Assembly (NCBI GenBank): GCA_014337915.1
Contig: QUBU01000009.1
Location: forward strand, 1 to 64,000
Source: Gammaproteobacteria bacterium
GTDB taxonomy: Bacteria; Pseudomonadota; Gammaproteobacteria; Steroidobacterales; GCA-2729495
Reading direction: 5' to 3'
Length of the DNA: 64,000 nucleotides
Numbering within the stretch: the first letter of the stretch is position 1; the number at the start of each line of letters is the position of its first letter. Under the pieces are notes generated by a model, which saw only the letters and a program-made list of their open reading frames with translations, did no database searches and was not told the origin of the DNA. This document shows, one piece after another, positions 61,440 to 64,000 of this stretch. The translations under genes and the position numbers were made by a program.

Positions 61440-61463
61440 TGCGCGGCCAAGAGCGGCTGCGCA
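61440..61463 (+). promoter_or_regulatory. Hairpin before rplS
   Basis: TGCGCGGCC and GGCTGCGCA form a nine-pair stem with one G-U wobble and a six-base loop, ending 21 bases before the rplS ATG. No U-tract follows. It may affect rplS expression separately from trmD. Confidence 0.4.
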
Positions 61464-61484
61464 GAACGACCAAGGTGAAGGACG

Positions 61485-61829
61485 ATGAGCAAGATCATGC
61501 AACAGCTTGAAGGCGAACTCACGCAGCGGCAGGTTCCGGAGTTCGCGCCCGGCGACACGGTCGTCGTGCAGGTGCGGGTGAAAGAGGGCGGGCGCGAGCG
61601 GCTGCAGGCCTATGAGGGCGTGGTGATCGCTAAGCGCAACCGCGGCGCCAACTCGTCGTTCACGGTGCGCAAGATCTCTCATGGCGAGGGTGTCGAGCGC
61701 GTTTTCCCCACCTACAGCCCGGCGGTCGCGGAGATCAAGGTCAAGCGACGTGGCGACGTCCGGCGTGGCAAGCTCTACTTCCTGCGCGAACGCAGCGGCA
61801 AGTCGGCACGCATCAAAGAACGGGTCTGA
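61485..61829 (+). CDS. rplS: Ribosomal protein bL19
   Basis: The 114-residue protein has the L19 pattern [34 protein letters not shown], and [18 protein letters not shown]. It lies 58 bases after trmD, the usual last gene of this operon. Confidence 0.97.
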   Translation: MSKIMQQLEGELTQRQVPEFAPGDTVVVQVRVKEGGRERLQAYEGVVIAKRNRGANSSFTVRKISHGEGVERVFPTYSPAVAEIKVKRRGDVRRGKLYFLRERSGKSARIKERV

Positions 61830-61845
61830 CCGCGGCGGTTGTCCG

Positions 61846-62760
61846 GTGGCCTCGATCCTGCCTGGCTTCGGCCAGGGCCAGCGGTGTCAGCGCCGCGGGC
61901 CGGCACGCCTGTGGTTGCCGGCCCTGGCAGCCGCATTGCCCTTCGTGGGCCCGGCTGGCTGCGCAGCGCTGACCGGAGCGGCGACGACGCGGTTCGCGGA
62001 CGGCCTTTCGCAGGCCATCCTCAACCAGGACGATCCCGAACTGGTGCGCGAGGGCACGCCGGCCTACCTGATCCTGCTGGACGCCCTGGTTCGCAGCGAG
62101 CCCGACAACCCGCGCTACCTCGGAGCAGCAGCCCAGCTCTATGCGGCATACGGGATTGCCTTCGTTCAGGATGAGGCGCGTTCCGCATCCCTGACACTGC
62201 GGGCGCGCGAGTACGGTACGCGTGCGATCTGCGCGGCCGAGCACCAGGCCTGCCACCTGGATGAGTTGCAGTACGACGCCTACGCGGCCACGGTGGATCA
62301 GCTGCGCCCGGGTGATGCCGATGCGTTGTACGGCTATTGCGTCGGATCACTGGCCTTCATTCGTGCCCACAGCGGTGACTGGGCGGCCATCGCCAGCCTG
62401 CCCAAGATCGAGCACGCCCTGCAGCGGCTGCTCGCGTTGCCGGGAGCACCGAATCCTGCCGGCGTAAACATGTACCTCGGTATCCTCAACACCCTGCGGC
62501 CCGAGGCTCTGGGCGGCCGACCCGAGGTTGGCCGCGGCTATTTCGAGAAGGCAATCGAACTGAGCGGCGGGCGGGACCTGTCGGTCAAGGTGGAGTTCGC
62601 GCGCAGCTACGCACGCCTGGTTTATGACCGTGAGCTGCATGACCGACTCCTGCGGGAGGTGATCGATGCATCCCCGCGACAGGAAGGCCTGACGCTCTTC
62701 AATACCCTGGCACAGGCACAGGCCCGGGACCTGCTGGCGTCGGCTGATGATTTCTTCTGA
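61846..62760 (+). CDS. TatT-type TRAP transporter-associated lipoprotein
   Basis: TatT proteins are TPR-rich periplasmic proteins that bind the substrate-binding partner of some TRAP transporters. From the GTG at 61846 (304 residues) the N-terminus has a hydrophobic stretch ending GPAGCAAL, probably a lipidated cysteine though the lipobox is unusual (P at -3). The rest is helical repeats (PELVREGTPAYLILLDALVR, RYLGAAAQLYAAYGIAF). A DctP-like gene follows immediately. The weak start codon context leaves the exact start open. Confidence 0.82.
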   Translation: MASILPGFGQGQRCQRRGPARLWLPALAAALPFVGPAGCAALTGAATTRFADGLSQAILNQDDPELVREGTPAYLILLDALVRSEPDNPRYLGAAAQLYAAYGIAFVQDEARSASLTLRAREYGTRAICAAEHQACHLDELQYDAYAATVDQLRPGDADALYGYCVGSLAFIRAHSGDWAAIASLPKIEHALQRLLALPGAPNPAGVNMYLGILNTLRPEALGGRPEVGRGYFEKAIELSGGRDLSVKVEFARSYARLVYDRELHDRLLREVIDASPRQEGLTLFNTLAQAQARDLLASADDFF

Positions 62761-62792
62761 TGGCGGATCCGGGTTGGCGTAGGAGAGGGTCG

Positions 62793-63827
62793 ATGTCGCG
62801 GAATGTTCGTGGTTTCATCGTTGCGGTGCTGGCGGGCCTGCTCTGGTCCGGCATGGCCTGCAGCGCGGAGTTCAAGATTGCCTCGGTCGCTCCCGAAGGT
62901 TCGGAGTGGATGCAGGCGATCCGTGCTGCCGCCGCGGACATCAAGGCTCAGACCGGCGGGCGCGTCACCATCAAGCTCTATGGTGGCGGCGTCATGGGCA
63001 ACGAGAAGCAGGTGCTGCGCAAGATTCGCATCGGCCAGTTGCAGGGCGGTGCCTTCACGGCCAATGGCCTTGCCGAACGGTATCCAGACATAGTTGTTTA
63101 CGGCCTGCCGCTGACCTTCGAGTCGCTGGCGGAAGTGGACTATGTCCGCCAGCGCATGGACCCGGCCGTCATCAAGGGACTCGAGGAAGCCGGATTTGTT
63201 TCTTTTGGCATGGCCGGTGGCGGATTCGCGAGAATCTTCTCCCGTGAGGCAGTCAGCACCACGGCCGACATGCGCGGCCGCAAGATCTGGGTGCCGGAGG
63301 GCGATCGGGTGAGTACCGCCGCCATGGAGGCACTGCGTCTGTCGCCGGTGGTATTGCCGGTGACGGATGTGTTGACCGGCCTGCAGACCGGCCTGCTGGA
63401 TGTGGTGGCCGCGCCGCCCGTAGGCGTCATCGCGTTGCAGTGGCACACGCGGGTGAAGTTCATGACCCGTGTACCCCTGATGTACACCATGGGCCTGATG
63501 GCGGTGGATGTCGCGCCGTTCGCGAAGCTCAGCGCCGCCGACCAGGCAGTGTTCCGCAAGGTGATGGGTGACGTCTATCGGCGCCTCGACCAGCAGACGG
63601 CCCGCGACGAAGAAGCGGCGATCAAGGCCCTGGTAGCCAGCGGCATCACGATCGTCGACGCCACGCCGGAAGACCTGCGCGCATGGCACGACGCGGTCGC
63701 CGGCGCAAACCAGCAGCTTGGCCGGGAAGGCGCGTACCACATTGCCATGCGCTCGCAGGTCAATGAGTACCTGCGTGAATACCGCCAGGCCAGGCCGGCC
63801 GGGGCAGGCGTCGCCGGCAAGCAGTGA
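62793..63827 (+). CDS. TRAP transporter substrate-binding protein DctP
   Basis: It is a periplasmic binding protein for a TRAP transporter, with an unknown, probably carboxylate-type ligand. A signal peptide (FIVAVLAGLLWSGMACSA) precedes FKIASVAPEGSEWMQAIRA, GVMGNEKQVLRKI and MRGRKIWVPEGD, all typical of DctP. I chose the ATG at 62793, with AGGAGAGG upstream (344 residues); an earlier ATG overlaps the TatT gene stop. The stop overlaps the DctQ start. Confidence 0.88.
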   Translation: MSRNVRGFIVAVLAGLLWSGMACSAEFKIASVAPEGSEWMQAIRAAAADIKAQTGGRVTIKLYGGGVMGNEKQVLRKIRIGQLQGGAFTANGLAERYPDIVVYGLPLTFESLAEVDYVRQRMDPAVIKGLEEAGFVSFGMAGGGFARIFSREAVSTTADMRGRKIWVPEGDRVSTAAMEALRLSPVVLPVTDVLTGLQTGLLDVVAAPPVGVIALQWHTRVKFMTRVPLMYTMGLMAVDVAPFAKLSAADQAVFRKVMGDVYRRLDQQTARDEEAAIKALVASGITIVDATPEDLRAWHDAVAGANQQLGREGAYHIAMRSQVNEYLREYRQARPAGAGVAGKQ

Positions 63828-64000
63828 TGCAGCCGCCCCGGGCGTCCTGGCTGGATCGCGCGGCACGCCTTGGCCGGCTGGTCGAGACCACGGCGCTCGC
63901 CGGGCTCGTGGCCGCCATGATCGGCCTTGCGGCCGGCCAGATCCTCATGCGCAACATGCTGGGCTCGGGGTTGAGCTGGGCCGACGAGGCCCTGCGCGTC
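63827..64000 (+). CDS. TRAP transporter small permease DctQ, cut by window edge
   Basis: Fifty-eight codons are visible, starting with an ATG that overlaps the DctP stop (TGATG). The sequence shows a membrane helix (TALAGLVAAMIGLAAGQIL) and NMLGSGLSWADEALRV, which fits the start of DctQ or of a DctQ-DctM fusion. The large permease should follow to the right. Confidence 0.78.
   Translation, partial: MQPPRASWLDRAARLGRLVETTALAGLVAAMIGLAAGQILMRNMLGSGLSWADEALRV

Overview
The window is a dense, GC-rich (by eye about two thirds G+C) chromosomal segment from a gammaproteobacterium. The gene orders point that way: divergent pepA and lptFG, holC beside valS, queG-nnr-tsaE-amiC-mutL-miaA-hfq-hflX-hflKC-DUF2065-purA, rnr-rlmB-rpsF-rpsR-DUF2232-rplI-dnaB-alr, and ffh next to rpsP-rimM-trmD-rplS. 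A GC-rich lineage near Xanthomonadales, Nevskiales or Steroidobacterales fits; this is inferred from synteny and protein character, not from a database search. There is no rRNA, CRISPR array, insertion sequence or recognisable phage gene, and no stretch above 300 bases lacks a gene.

Layout. Positions 1-1608 hold an anomaly: the first half of prolyl-tRNA synthetase runs in frame into an unrelated acidobacterial-type protein. Then come pssA, a family 4 uracil-DNA glycosylase, rimI and a UMF1-type MFS transporter (1719-4981, +); a tgpA-DUF58-moxR operon and gltBD (4941-15204, -); valS, a small DUF2486-like gene, holC and pepA (15338-20409, -); lptFG (+) facing an RDD gene (-); and tRNA-Glu. From 23415 to 27731 (+) lie pcnB, folK, a deoxynucleoside kinase, panB and panC. 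After queG (-), a long + run from nnr to a DUF6279 lipoprotein covers NAD(P)HX repair, t6A synthesis, cell-wall amidase, mismatch repair, tRNA i6A synthesis, Hfq, HflX, HflKC and purA.

A divergent pair, a Rieske oxygenase and a helical His-rich protein, occupies 41531-43361, followed by tRNA-Leu. The ribosome and replication run rnr-alr (43550-51286, +) is followed by an inverted signalling cassette (51299-55374, -): an FHA protein, a PP2C phosphatase and a CHASE2 Ser/Thr kinase. Then come radA, a CorC/HlyC-type CNNM protein (-), ffh, rpsP-rimM-trmD-rplS, and the start of a TatT-DctP-DctQ TRAP transporter operon that runs off the right edge.

Most of the window is core metabolism and information processing, with many ATGA or TGATG overlaps that suggest translational coupling. 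The parts that stand out are the proS chimera, the kinase/phosphatase/FHA cassette, the Rieske/helical pair with a palindrome in its shared spacer, several structured 5' leaders in ribosomal protein operons (rpsF, rpsP, rplS), and compact two-way promoters. I found no clear evidence of a wholly new defence or mobile system.
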